DNA of 11,980 bases from Deltaproteobacteria bacterium (GTDB lineage Bacteria; Myxococcota_A; UBA9160; SMWR01): contig JAJDAM010000957.1 in assembly GCA_029261905.1 (NCBI GenBank), positions 1 to 11,980 of the forward strand, read 5' to 3'. The position numbers were made by a program, and so were the translations under genes. Of the stretch, positions 1 through 7,086 are shown in pieces. The first letter of the stretch is position 1, and every line of letters starts with the position of its first letter. The notes below the pieces were generated by a model. That model saw nothing but the letters and a program-made list of their open reading frames with translations, was not told the origin of the DNA and searched no databases.

Positions 1-27
1 GTTTCGATGCGCTCGGACATGCCCCAT

Positions 28-61
28 CAGTGAGGCAAAATGACCCTCCTGTTCCTCACTG
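28..61. repeat. Inverted repeat upstream of the acyltransferase pair
   Basis: CAGTGAGG at 28-35 is matched perfectly by CCTCACTG at 54-61, with an 18-nt spacer. A second, offset pairing (TCAGTG 27-32 with CACTGA 63-68) uses the same sequence. It could be a protein-binding site in the promoter region or the end structure of something to the left. There is no T-run, so a terminator is unlikely. An 8-bp match can occur by chance. Confidence 0.3.
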
Positions 62-88
62 CCACTGAAGCTTCTTCCTAGAACTCGG

Positions 89-121
89 TGCGTGCAAACG
101 ATTGGCACGCAACCTGCGTGC
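89..121 (+). promoter_or_regulatory. Triple-arm TGCGTGC dyad, candidate operator or leader hairpin
   Basis: TGCGTGC occurs at 89-95, its exact reverse complement GCACGCA at 105-111, and TGCGTGC again at 115-121. The middle arm can therefore pair with either flank: 7-9-7 with the left arm or 7-3-7 with the right arm. The element ends 15 nt before the GGAGG ribosome-binding site of the first acyltransferase. Inference: either an operator for a dimeric repressor (TetR-type regulators often control lipid genes through such dyads) or two mutually exclusive mRNA hairpins. No regulator gene is present in the window. Confidence 0.45.
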
Positions 122-135
122 GTGTTGTTTCAACT

Positions 136-140
136 GGAGG
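136..140 (+). promoter_or_regulatory. Ribosome-binding site fixing the start of the first acyltransferase
   Basis: GGAGG lies 6 nt before the ATG at 147. This supports starting there rather than at the in-frame TTG at 102, which would add 15 residues and place the dyad element inside the coding region. Confidence 0.75.
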
Positions 141-146
141 AACTCG

Positions 147-1535
147 ATGATTTTCTCGGAACCCGTCTCGGCCCAGCAGCGCCTCCATCTCGATCTCGAC
201 GACTCGCACGTTCACATGCACGTCGGGGGAGCGTTCATCTTCGACGCGGGGCCTCTCGCGCTGGAGGGTGGGATCAACATCGACCGCATCCTCGATTTCG
301 TCGAGTCCCGGCTCTACCGCGCCCCGCGGTTTCGCCAACGCATCGTGCGCACGCCGATCGAAGGCAGCCCCGTCTGGGTCGACGACTCGAGCTTCAACAT
401 CCGATACCACGTCCGGCACACGCATCTGCCGCACCCCGGCGACGAACGGCAGATGAAGCGGTTGGTCGGGCAGATCGCGTCGCAACGCCTCGACCGGGAG
501 CGGCCGCTCTGGGAGCTTCACATCGTCGAGGGCCTTGCGGAGGGTCGGTTCGCGATCGTCGCCAAGGTGCATCAGTGCATGACTTCCGGGCTGTGGGGCA
601 TCGGATTGATCGAGGCACTGATGTCGGGATCTCCGGAACGCGATTTCGAAAGCGGTCCGATCTGGCTGCCCCGTCCCGCGCCGAGCCGCGAAGATCTGAT
701 CCGAGCGGCGTTGGGTCGACGTCTGATGGCGCCGGTCCAGTTCGCACGCACCGTGTACGAAGCGGCTTCGGACCTGGACGAACTGGGAGAAGACGTGACT
801 CGCTCGATCGCGGGATTGCGCGATCTCGAACCCGCTTCCTCTACACCGCTGAACGCGCCGATCGGTCCACACCGGCGCTTCGATTGGGTCGCGTTCGATG
901 CGAAGCAGGCGAATCAGATCGCCGTCGATCAGGGCACCAGCGTCGATGCGGTGATCCTATCGACGTTGGCGGGTGCCATCGGCCGCTTCTTCTCGAGACG
1001 AGGCATCACACCGCCCGATCAACGCGATCTGGATTTCCGGGCCGCGTCGCCCGAGCAGGCCGGTGGACTGTTCAGCGAAGTCGAAGGCGACGCGTTGTCG
1101 TGGGTCATCACGGAACTTCCGATTGCCGAGACAGACCCGATGAAGCGGCTGGCGTTGACGAGCGAGGCGATCGACAACTCGACGCCGGTCAACTATCGGC
1201 TGTTCGCGTCCGTGATGGAATGGCTGTGGCCGAGTCTGGCGAGTGCACCGGCCCGTCGGCAGCTCGGGCGCGGCGCGTCGAACCTGATCTTCACGAAGCT
1301 CGCCGGGCCGGCCTCCCACCGCTTCCTGCTCGGCGCCGAGCTGCTCGAAGCCTACCCACTGCTTCCGCTGGTTCCCGAACAGGCACTGCGCATTTCGGTT
1401 TTCGACTACGCGGGCGGGCTGTACTGGGGCGTGAATTCGGAATGGGATCTGGTGCCGGACCTGCACGACCTGATGGACGCCACCACCGAGTGTTTTCAGG
1501 AACTCTGCGACGCGGCCGCCGAACGGGCCGCCTGA
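147..1535 (+). CDS. WS/DGAT-family acyltransferase homologue with degenerate active site
   Basis: A 462-residue protein of the wax ester synthase/diacylglycerol acyltransferase family. Seen: MHVGG at 24-28, RPLWE at 119-123, PLNAPIG with RRFDW at 234-247, and a C-terminal domain with FLLGAE at 393-398, all aligning along the length of the next gene product. Family members transfer acyl groups from acyl-CoA to alcohols or diacylglycerol at the membrane, using HHxxxDG, whose second His is the catalytic base. Here that motif is HQCMTSG (142-148), so the base His is Gln and the Asp is Ser. The ND motif reads DA (267-268), LGN reads EGD (313-315), and NVPGP reads KLAGP (384-388). The frame is intact and the start has a good GGAGG site, so this is not obviously a decayed gene. 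Inference: a catalytically weak or inactive partner, or an enzyme of changed chemistry. It is followed after 8 nt by its paralogue. Confidence 0.85.
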   Translation: MIFSEPVSAQQRLHLDLDDSHVHMHVGGAFIFDAGPLALEGGINIDRILDFVESRLYRAPRFRQRIVRTPIEGSPVWVDDSSFNIRYHVRHTHLPHPGDERQMKRLVGQIASQRLDRERPLWELHIVEGLAEGRFAIVAKVHQCMTSGLWGIGLIEALMSGSPERDFESGPIWLPRPAPSREDLIRAALGRRLMAPVQFARTVYEAASDLDELGEDVTRSIAGLRDLEPASSTPLNAPIGPHRRFDWVAFDAKQANQIAVDQGTSVDAVILSTLAGAIGRFFSRRGITPPDQRDLDFRAASPEQAGGLFSEVEGDALSWVITELPIAETDPMKRLALTSEAIDNSTPVNYRLFASVMEWLWPSLASAPARRQLGRGASNLIFTKLAGPASHRFLLGAELLEAYPLLPLVPEQALRISVFDYAGGLYWGVNSEWDLVPDLHDLMDATTECFQELCDAAAERAA

Positions 1536-1537
1536 GG
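1534..1537 (+). promoter_or_regulatory. Ribosome-binding site overlapping the upstream stop codon
   Basis: GAGG overlaps the TGA stop of the first acyltransferase (1533-1535) and lies 6 nt before the ATG at 1544. This fixes the start of the second gene and suggests translational coupling. It also argues against the much longer open frame that runs upstream in the same phase from position 92. Confidence 0.7.
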
Positions 1538-1543
1538 CAATCC

Positions 1544-2986
1544 ATGCAGAACTACTGGTACGAATGGCTCTCGATCCAAGACAACGATTTCCTATTGTGG
1601 GAAACACCTGCACTCCCGATGCACGGCTCGGGAATCTCGATCTTTTCGGCCGGCGAGCTGGCGACCGAAGACGGCGGTGTCGACTTCGCGTCCATCAAGC
1701 GGTTGATGGGCTCGATCCTGCACCATGTACCGCGCTACCGGCAGAAGATCATCTGGGTACCCGGCGAAGACCGCTCCGTGTGGGTCGACGACCCACAGTT
1801 CCACCTCGACTACCACATGCGGCACATCGCGCTTCCTCGCCCCGGAACCGATGCGCAGTTGAAACGGTTGGCCGCGGACATCATGGAGCGACCACTCGAC
1901 CGCAGTCGACCGCTGTGGGAGACGTGGGTCATCGAAGGGCTCGAAGACGGACGCTTTGCGATGATCGCCAAGACGCATCACTGCATGATCGATGGCGCAT
2001 CGGGTATGTCGGTGATGGAGCACATCTACGACATCACCCCGCGCAACGAGATCCGAGAGGCGCCGCGCTTCGTGCCGCGGCCGATGCCGTCCGAGTCGGT
2101 GCTGCGCCGGGATAGCCTTCGCCATCGGATCGGGTTGCCCGGTCGCGCGCTGCGGGATCTTCGCGAATTTGTGTCGAACACCGAAGACCTCGGCCGCGAG
2201 CTGTCGGGCAGAGCGCACACGGTCCGTGAACTCGCCAAGCTGAAGCTGTTCCCGGCGTCGGATACCCCCATCAACGGGCCGATCGGCCCGCATCGCATCT
2301 TCGATTGGCTCGAACTCCCGCTCGAGGATCTCAAGGCCGTGCGTCGCGCCCGGAACTGTTCGATCAACGACGTAGTGCTCGCGACGGTGACCGGTGCTGT
2401 CCGCGAACTGATGATGGTGCGACAACTTCAGCCGGAGAAGCTCGACTTCCGCGTCAGCGCCCCGGTCAATGTCCGCTCAGCAGCCGATTCCGAAAGACTC
2501 GGCAATCACGTTTCGTCGTGGATCGTGCGCCTGCCACTCGAGCAGAGCGACCCGCTCGAGCAGCTTCGCATCATCAACGAAACGACCCGAGAGTTGAAGG
2601 AGTCGAAGCAGTCAGCCGGCGTCGAGATGGTCAAGACGTTGCAGGAGTGGGTCCCGATCGACGTACAGGGGATGTCGACGGGAACCCAGAACATGCTCGT
2701 CACGAACGTTCCCGGCCCGCCGATGCCGCTGTACCTGCTCGGCGCCGAAATGGAATCGTTGTTCGCGCAGGCCCCGTTGATCGAGAACATCGGTCTCGCC
2801 GTCGCCGCACTCAGCTACAACGGTAAGGTCGGCTGGGGGTTCAACGCCGATTATGACCGCCTCCCCGATCTCTCCTCGTTCGTCAAGGAAATCGCGTTGT
2901 CGTTCGAGCGACTCTCCAAAGCGGCCGAATCATGCCCCGAACGGGACGCTGAGCCAGCGCCGTCGGCCGGGCGACCGGGAGCCTGA
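1544..2986 (+). CDS. WS/DGAT-family acyltransferase (wax ester synthase/diacylglycerol O-acyltransferase)
   Basis: A 480-residue protein, close to the usual 450-500 of the family. It should acylate fatty alcohols or diacylglycerol with acyl-CoA, giving wax esters or triacylglycerol at the inner membrane face or on lipid bodies. Seen: PMHGSG at 25-30, RPLWE at 122-126, the intact catalytic HHCMIDG at 145-151, PINGPIG at 242-248, ND at 275-276, LGN at 319-321, NVPGPPMPLYLLGAEM at 388-403, and a C-terminal YNGKVGWGFN segment at 425-434. All family signatures are therefore present, unlike in the neighbour upstream. The start at 1544 is supported by GAGG 6 nt before it and by the N-terminus matching the family; the open frame upstream of it is non-coding. 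The last 20 or so residues are Pro/Ala-rich and probably disordered. Substrate preference cannot be read from the sequence. It converges on gcvPB. Confidence 0.9.
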   Translation: MQNYWYEWLSIQDNDFLLWETPALPMHGSGISIFSAGELATEDGGVDFASIKRLMGSILHHVPRYRQKIIWVPGEDRSVWVDDPQFHLDYHMRHIALPRPGTDAQLKRLAADIMERPLDRSRPLWETWVIEGLEDGRFAMIAKTHHCMIDGASGMSVMEHIYDITPRNEIREAPRFVPRPMPSESVLRRDSLRHRIGLPGRALRDLREFVSNTEDLGRELSGRAHTVRELAKLKLFPASDTPINGPIGPHRIFDWLELPLEDLKAVRRARNCSINDVVLATVTGAVRELMMVRQLQPEKLDFRVSAPVNVRSAADSERLGNHVSSWIVRLPLEQSDPLEQLRIINETTRELKESKQSAGVEMVKTLQEWVPIDVQGMSTGTQNMLVTNVPGPPMPLYLLGAEMESLFAQAPLIENIGLAVAALSYNGKVGWGFNADYDRLPDLSSFVKEIALSFERLSKAAESCPERDAEPAPSAGRPGA

Positions 2987-3054
2987 CAGCCGGCGCGGCA
3001 AACCGGGGACGCGGGTCGTCACAGCAACCGACAGTAATCGTGGCGCCGACAAGT

Positions 3055-4512
3055 CTAGCTTTGGACGCGAGACCGGAGGATCGGCTGTCGCGCAGCACGT
3101 ACTTCGTCGAGTCGCTTCACCGGGGCAGTGTGGGGCGCAGCGCGCAGGTGTTCTGGTGCGTCACGTGCCTCGCGCTCGATTTCCAGCATCGCCGCGACGA
3201 ATCCGTCCAGGGTTTCGAGACTCTCGGTCTCGGTGGGCTCGATCATCAGTGCATGAGGAACGACCAGAGGAAAGTGGCTCGTCGGCGGATGAAATCCGTA
3301 GTCGATCAGTCGCTTGCACACGTCGGTCGCGCTCACACCTTCACTGCCGACGTCACCGCGGCACACGAACTCGTGCATGTTCGTCCGGTCGAAGGGGACG
3401 GGATAGTTGTCGCGCAGCATCACGCGCAGATAGTTGGCGTTCAGAACGGCATGCATCGAGTTTTCGCGCAGTCCTGCGATACCGTGGAGCGCGATGTACG
3501 CGTACGCGCGCACGATCATCCCAAAATTCCCGTGGAAGCTGCACATCCGACCGATCGACTTCGACGGCGATTCGAGCCGGTAGCGGGTCTCGACGTCACC
3601 GTGCTCTTCGTCCACGACACGCTCGACGACCGGCGCGGGCAGATAGTCTCGAAGCTCATCCGAAACAGCGAGCGGCCCCGAACCCGGCCCGCCCCCGCCG
3701 TGGGGCGTCGAGAAGGTCTTGTGAAGGTTGTAGTGCATGAGATCGATGCCGAGATCTCCCGGCCGAAGAACGCCTGCGAGCGCGTTCATGTTGGCGCCAT
3801 CGCCATAAACCAGCCCCCCACATCGATGCACCAGTTCGATCACTTCCTCGATCTGCTGTTCGAACAGGCCGAGCGTATTGGGATTGGTGATCATCAGCCC
3901 GACGACGGTCTCGTCACAGGCCGCGCGCAAGGCGTCCAGACTGATATTGCCGCGCGAGTCGCTCGGGATCTCGAGAACGGACAGACCGGCCATGCTCGTC
4001 GAGGCGGGGTTCGTACCATGTGCTGAATCTGGAATCAGAATCTGAGTTCGGTGTCCCTCGCCACGGTCTCGCTGCCAGGCGCGCATCATCAACAGCGCCG
4101 TAAACTCACCCTGCGCGCCGGCGGCGGGCTGGAGCGAGACCCGGGCGAAGCCTCCGATCTCCGCCAGCCAACTCTGCAAGCGAAACATGATCTCGAGCGG
4201 TCCCTGCACGCTTTCGATCGACTGCAGGGGATGTGCGTCCGTGAAGCCCGGTAGGCGCGCAAGGGCTTCTCCAATCCGTGGGTTGTACTTCATCGTGCAC
4301 GAGCCCAGCGGATAGAAGCCCGAGTCGACTCCGAAGGAGCGCTCGCTGAGACGTTGGTAGTGGCGAACCAGGTCGAGTTGAGAGAGTTCGGGCAAAGCGA
4401 GATCGTCTCTCAGCAACTCGTCCGGGAGCGCCGACCCCGGTACATCCAGCTCGGGCAGCGCGATCGCACAACGGCCAGCAGCGCTCTTCTCGAAAAGGGT
4501 CGGCTCGCTCAA
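3055..4512 (-). CDS. gcvPB: Glycine dehydrogenase (decarboxylating) subunit 2, P-protein beta
   Basis: A 485-residue, full-length C-terminal half of the glycine cleavage P-protein. With GcvPA it forms the PLP enzyme that decarboxylates glycine and passes the aminomethyl group to lipoyl-GcvH. Seen: the family N-terminus TLFEKSAAGR at 5-14, YPLGSCTMKYNPR at 67-79, LQPAAGAQGE at 127-136, DSAHGTNPAS at 162-171, and HKTFSTPHGGGGPG at 264-277 with PLP lysine K265. The start is a TTG whose last bases overlap the gcvPA stop (TTGA). No other start lies near, and the N-terminus fits the family at this point, so I accept TTG. The overlap implies coupled translation and equal amounts of the two subunits. 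It is the last gene of the - strand run. GcvT and GcvH must come from elsewhere. Confidence 0.96.
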   Translation of the reverse strand: MSEPTLFEKSAAGRCAIALPELDVPGSALPDELLRDDLALPELSQLDLVRHYQRLSERSFGVDSGFYPLGSCTMKYNPRIGEALARLPGFTDAHPLQSIESVQGPLEIMFRLQSWLAEIGGFARVSLQPAAGAQGEFTALLMMRAWQRDRGEGHRTQILIPDSAHGTNPASTSMAGLSVLEIPSDSRGNISLDALRAACDETVVGLMITNPNTLGLFEQQIEEVIELVHRCGGLVYGDGANMNALAGVLRPGDLGIDLMHYNLHKTFSTPHGGGGPGSGPLAVSDELRDYLPAPVVERVVDEEHGDVETRYRLESPSKSIGRMCSFHGNFGMIVRAYAYIALHGIAGLRENSMHAVLNANYLRVMLRDNYPVPFDRTNMHEFVCRGDVGSEGVSATDVCKRLIDYGFHPPTSHFPLVVPHALMIEPTETESLETLDGFVAAMLEIEREARDAPEHLRAAPHTAPVKRLDEVRAARQPILRSRVQS

Positions 4513-5876
4513 CGGGAGATTCCCGTCGAGACCGTCTTGCGCAGCACCGCGACCAACGCGTCGATGTCCTTACGCGTGTGTAGCTCCGTCACCGCAAGCA
4601 GAAGCTGATCTTCTCGATCGGCGAAGTCGAGGCCGAGTGCTCGCCCACCGACGACGCCAATCTCTGCCTCGATCGCCGCGTTTGCCCGCTCGGCCGGAAT
4701 CGGAAGCCTGACTACGAACTCCTTGAAAAAGGGATTGTCGGGCGCCTGTGGGTTGATCCCGCATCCGGGAAGGCTCGCGATCTGCGCGGCTGCATAGTGG
4801 CTCTTGTGGTAACAAAGCTCCGCGATGCGTCGAAGGCCACTGCGACCGACGGTGGCGAGGTAGACCGCGGCGGCCAATGCCGTCAGTGCCGCGTTGGTGC
4901 AGATATTGCTCGTCGCCTTCTCTCGTCGGATGTGTTGCTCCCGCGTCGCAAGCGTGAGCACGTAACCGCGCTCTCCGTCCGCATCGACCGTTTCGCCCAC
5001 GAGGCGTCCCGCGGAGCGACGCACAAGGGCCTGCTTCATCGCCAGGATGCCGAGGTGGGGGCCTCCGAACGACGGTGAGATGCCAAGGCTCTGCCCCTCC
5101 GCCGCAACGATGTCGGCACCATCGTCTCCGGGTGCGCGGAACATTCCAAGCGCGATGGGATCGGGCACGGCGATCAGCAGAGCGCCCACCGCGTGTGCCC
5201 GTTGCGCGAGCATCGTCATCGGCTCGAGCTGACCGAAATAGTTTGGGCTCTGCACGATGCACGCCGCGGTGTCGACATCGAGAAGCGCGGCCACGCTCGC
5301 GGCGGCGGCGTCCGATGTAGCCGGTATGGCGAGTTCGGCCGTCGTGCCGGCGAGATAGGTTGACACGACCTCGCGGTACTGCGGATGGAGATTTTGCGAA
5401 GCGACGATCTTGCTGCGGCGTCCCTGGCCGACTGCCAGAGCGAGTAGCGCTGCTTCGGCGAGCGCCGTCGCTCCGTCGTAGTGGCTGGCCGTGCTCACGT
5501 CCATCGCCGTGAGCTCACAGATCATGCTCTGGTACTCGAAAGTCGCTTGCAGGATGCCTTGGGAAATTTCCGCTTGGTAGGGGGTATAGGACGTGAAGAA
5601 TTCGCCGCGTCGGAGAACGCTGTCGACGGTCGCAGGAATGTAGTGGCGATAGCTGCCGGCTCCGAGAAAGCCCGGCGCTTCGAGCAGCCGCGCCGATTTC
5701 GATGCGACCCCCTGCAGCTCGCGTTCGACCTCGAGTTCACTGCGCGCCGGAGGCAGGTCGAGCGCGGGGAATCGGAACGGCTCCGGAACGTCGGCGAAGA
5801 GCGCATCCATGCGCTCCACTCCGATCACAGCGAGCATCGCCTCGCGGTCGGCATCGGTGTGCGGAACGAATGTCAT
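4509..5876 (-). CDS. gcvPA: Glycine dehydrogenase (decarboxylating) subunit 1, P-protein alpha
   Basis: A 455-residue N-terminal half of the split P-protein, of usual length for the two-subunit form. Seen: FVPHTDADREAML at 3-15, then LFADVP, GAGSYRHYIPATVDS, TSYTPYQAEISQGILQATFEYQ (longest conserved block, roughly residues 95-116), ASHYDGATA and FGGPHLGILA, all typical of the family. The catalytic PLP lysine is in the partner subunit; this half supplies the structural counterpart and part of the active site. It starts at an ATG 37 nt after the kinase-like gene, and the gap carries a duplicated GCGAGGAC segment that can act as ribosome-binding site. Its stop overlaps the start of gcvPB. In this gene order the glycine it consumes would come from the tdh/kbl products encoded upstream. 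Confidence 0.96.
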   Translation of the reverse strand: MTFVPHTDADREAMLAVIGVERMDALFADVPEPFRFPALDLPPARSELEVERELQGVASKSARLLEAPGFLGAGSYRHYIPATVDSVLRRGEFFTSYTPYQAEISQGILQATFEYQSMICELTAMDVSTASHYDGATALAEAALLALAVGQGRRSKIVASQNLHPQYREVVSTYLAGTTAELAIPATSDAAAASVAALLDVDTAACIVQSPNYFGQLEPMTMLAQRAHAVGALLIAVPDPIALGMFRAPGDDGADIVAAEGQSLGISPSFGGPHLGILAMKQALVRRSAGRLVGETVDADGERGYVLTLATREQHIRREKATSNICTNAALTALAAAVYLATVGRSGLRRIAELCYHKSHYAAAQIASLPGCGINPQAPDNPFFKEFVVRLPIPAERANAAIEAEIGVVGGRALGLDFADREDQLLLAVTELHTRKDIDALVAVLRKTVSTGISR

Positions 5877-5880
5877 TGTA

Positions 5881-5908
5881 GATCAGTCCTCGCAGATCAG
5901 TCCTCGCT
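5881..5908 (-). repeat. 14-bp tandem duplication of the gcvPA leader
   Basis: Two adjacent 14-bp copies (13 of 14 identical; + strand GATCAGTCCTCGCA and GATCAGTCCTCGCT) fill most of the 37-nt gap before gcvPA. Read on the - strand, each contains GAGGAC, so the ribosome-binding site exists twice. The near copy has GAGG 11 nt from the ATG and the far copy is 14 nt farther away. Confidence 0.85.
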
Positions 5909-5913
5909 GCGAA

Positions 5914-7086
5914 TCAGACGCGCACTTCGACGAGGCGACGCGCATGATAGCCGGTGACGACGGGGAAGAATCCATCGCCGGCGAGTTCCGCGTCGAGTGC
6001 GGGATCTCCCGTATCGAAGCGAATCACCGGCGTTTGGTCGAGCTTCGCAGGCGTCGCGACCACCACGACACCCGTCCGCCCGATTCGACGCACGACCGTG
6101 GCGCTCAGCTGCTGGTTGCCCCGACCCAGCACGAAACCCTGCGCACCGATCGGGCTGACAATGAGTTGAGCGTCGGGGTGGGTGTCCGTCAACTCGAGGA
6201 GTTCGCTCTCTCGCAGATCGACACCGACGAGTCTCCCCGCAACCACCGCGTCGACGCCGAGCAGACTCTTCGCGAATCCGTTTCGATCAGCGATCGAAGC
6301 GACGGTACTTCCCGGACCGAGCAGGAAGAGCGTCTCGGGCCGAGCCTCGAACTGCTCGGCGATGTGCTCGGCGATCTGGGCCTTGGCCGATCCTGCGTCC
6401 TGGTCTTCGATGACCTGCTTCGCGGACTGTACGAGGCGGGGCTCATGCGGTGTACGAGCGGAGTCGTAGAGTTCGACTTCGAGTCGACCGGCTCGAAAAG
6501 CCTCCTCGTCGACATCGAGCAGGTCGGCGTCTGCGAGTTCGAAGCGCCCGTCGAGATAGCCGAGGAGAATTTCGGCCGTGCGCGCGGGACTCACCCCGAA
6601 CACACCCGAGTACATCTTGACGCCAGCGGGAACGCCCAGAATGGGAGTCGCCCTGCCTGTTTCCGCGCACACGTCGCGGGCCGTGCCGTCTCCACCACAG
6701 AAGACCACGAGATCCACACCGGCGCTGAGAAACGCGCGAACAGCGCGCCGCGTGTCAGAGGCGTCCGATGTCCCGGTCGGACGGTATACGACCTCGATCT
6801 TCTCGAATCCTGCGTCGAGAAGCACGGCTTCGCCCATCGCGCCTGCGCAGGTGATCCAACAGCAGTCCGGTCGGAGTGGATGGTCGCGAAGGCCTGCTCG
6901 GAACGCGCGAAGCATCGCCGCCGCGCGCTTGCCGGCTGTCGGCGTCGCCCCGCGCGCGAGGGCGAGGTCAACGACCCCATCGGATCCCTTCAGTCCCACC
7001 CGCCCGCCAATGCCTGCAATCGGGTTGATGAGGAAGCCGATTCGACGGTTCACCGATCCGCATTGCGGCAACTCGACGTTTGTCAT
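5914..7086 (-). CDS. ATP-NAD kinase family protein (AcoX/COG3199-like)
   Basis: A 390-residue protein of the predicted ATP- or polyphosphate-dependent NAD kinase group that includes AcoX of acetoin operons. Seen: an N-terminal nucleotide-binding strand with GFLINPIAGIGGRVGLKG at 17-34, the kinase signature GGDGTARDV at 131-139, GVPAGVKMYS at 151-160, GPGST at 257-261, and GRGNQQLS at 321-328. Known family chemistry is phosphorylation of NAD+ to NADP+, but members of this branch are little characterised, so the substrate is inferred. I start at the ATG at 7086, which overlaps the upstream stop as ATGA; an in-frame TTG 27 nt earlier is less likely. The two-gene unit with DUF434 sits between kbl and gcvPA. 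Tdh makes NADH and folate one-carbon enzymes often use NADP(H), so a role in cofactor balance is possible but not shown. Confidence 0.85.
   Translation of the reverse strand: MTNVELPQCGSVNRRIGFLINPIAGIGGRVGLKGSDGVVDLALARGATPTAGKRAAAMLRAFRAGLRDHPLRPDCCWITCAGAMGEAVLLDAGFEKIEVVYRPTGTSDASDTRRAVRAFLSAGVDLVVFCGGDGTARDVCAETGRATPILGVPAGVKMYSGVFGVSPARTAEILLGYLDGRFELADADLLDVDEEAFRAGRLEVELYDSARTPHEPRLVQSAKQVIEDQDAGSAKAQIAEHIAEQFEARPETLFLLGPGSTVASIADRNGFAKSLLGVDAVVAGRLVGVDLRESELLELTDTHPDAQLIVSPIGAQGFVLGRGNQQLSATVVRRIGRTGVVVVATPAKLDQTPVIRFDTGDPALDAELAGDGFFPVVTGYHARRLVEVRV

Noticed and set aside
1..20. Possible start of a divergent gene on the - strand (reads M-S-E-R-I-E)
   Set aside because: Only six codons are visible, and the AGGAGG on that strand is not correctly spaced to an open start.
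102..146. TTG start adding 15 residues to the first acyltransferase
   Set aside because: The ATG at 147 has GGAGG 6 nt upstream, and the added residues have no family match.
92..1543. Open frame running 484 codons upstream of the second acyltransferase in its own phase, giving a 964-residue fusion-like protein
   Set aside because: It overlaps the first acyltransferase in another phase, its translation is Arg-rich and family-less, and a good ribosome-binding site and family N-terminus mark the real start at 1544. Automated callers could be misled here.
2987..3054. Terminator between the convergent acyltransferase and gcvPB
   Set aside because: Only short 4-6 bp pairings and no T-run on either strand.
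3040..4026. 328-codon + strand open frame
   Set aside because: Antisense shadow of gcvPB, which has all P-protein motifs.
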